From Schauerella aestuarii (GTDB lineage Bacteria > Pseudomonadota > Gammaproteobacteria > Burkholderiales > Burkholderiaceae_B), in assembly GCF_009866805.1 (NCBI RefSeq), contig NZ_SIZW01000038.1, positions 62,001 to 126,000 of the forward strand: a stretch of 64,000 nucleotides of DNA. The letters run 5' to 3'. A model generated the notes under the pieces. It saw nothing but the letters and a program-made list of their open reading frames with translations, was not told the origin of the DNA and did not search any database. The number at the start of each line of letters is the position of its first letter. Positions within the stretch are counted from its first letter, which is position 1. The position numbers and the translations under genes are program-made. Positions 63,842 to 64,000 of the stretch are shown here, piece by piece.

Positions 63842-64000
63842 ATGGCCAGCAAACTAACCGATCGCCAGCAGGAAATTCTCGATCTCATCCGCGCCGCCGT
63901 CGCGCGCACCGGGTTCCCTCCCACGCGGGCCGAGATCGCGCAAGCACTTGGATTTCGCTCGGCCAACGCCGCAGAAGATCACTTGAAGGCGCTGGCGCGC
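63842..64000 (+). CDS. lexA: LexA repressor, N-terminal part (3' end outside the window)
   Basis: The first 53 residues of LexA, starting [20 protein letters not shown] and continuing [20 protein letters not shown], the winged helix-turn-helix that binds SOS boxes. The frame is open to the right edge. An exact LexA box lies 38 bp upstream, supporting the call. LexA represses DNA-repair genes and cleaves itself when RecA is activated by damage. The autoprotease domain is not in the window. Confidence 0.95.
   Translation, partial: MASKLTDRQQEILDLIRAAVARTGFPPTRAEIAQALGFRSANAAEDHLKALAR

Overview
The window is chromosomal DNA of a high-GC betaproteobacterium of the order Burkholderiales, most like Burkholderiaceae. 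Four things point there: an isc cluster (iscR-iscS-iscU-iscA-hscB-hscA-fdx-iscX) beside a low-molecular-weight tyrosine phosphatase and uvrB-tyrB-lexA; prfB with its programmed frameshift beside lysS and recJ; a lolC-lolD-tatD run; and the accessory genes (a Bug-type solute receptor and many LysR and IclR regulators). The genus cannot be fixed from the sequence. No rRNA, tRNA, CRISPR array, transposase or integrase gene was seen.

Layout. Bases 1-7.3 kb hold small genes: the end of an MFS transporter, a DCC-motif thiol protein, a glutaredoxin, two lipoproteins, LysR with a glyoxalase-GST pair, AraC, and an SDR. comEC lies at 7.4-10.0 kb. From 10.0 to 41.2 kb runs a block of catabolic and transport modules, most with their own regulator. 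They are: hydantoinase A/B with an MHS transporter, an enolase-superfamily enzyme and two LysR; a long operon (SDR, citrate-synthase-like lyase, branched-chain-type ABC transporter, acyl-CoA ligase, MaoC hydratase) divergent from two overlapping IclR genes; a DUF1615 lipoprotein; a Fur-box-linked YncE-like lipoprotein; ArsR with a quinone oxidoreductase; HxlR with an MFS exporter; IclR with an amidase and a Bug receptor; and LysR with an SDR. From 41.2 kb to the end the window is mostly core genes: tatD, lolD, lolC, an ApgM-like gene, recJ, prfB, an SDR, lysS, a GST, two paralogous exported proteins, the isc operon, the phosphatase, uvrB, tyrB and the start of lexA.

How it fits together. In relatives comEC usually follows lolC-lolD-tatD. 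Here about 31 kb of catabolic modules separates tatD from comEC, so the block looks like an acquired or rearranged region. At its comEC end, 10068-10183, are five direct copies and one inverted copy of a GGACA-core motif, the first four exactly 23 bp apart. The most interesting metabolic unit is the 21.4-29.9 kb operon. It appears to import an unknown carboxylic acid, activate it with CoA, hydrate or oxidise it, and possibly cleave it with a citryl-CoA-lyase-like protein that lacks two of the usual catalytic positions by eye. The clearest regulatory signals are a leaderless arsR whose promoter-embedded 20-bp palindrome recurs before the next gene, an inverted pair of 16-bp IclR-type sites, a perfect IclR-type palindrome before the amidase, a Fur box, an IscR type-1 site, a LexA box, and the prfB frameshift site.
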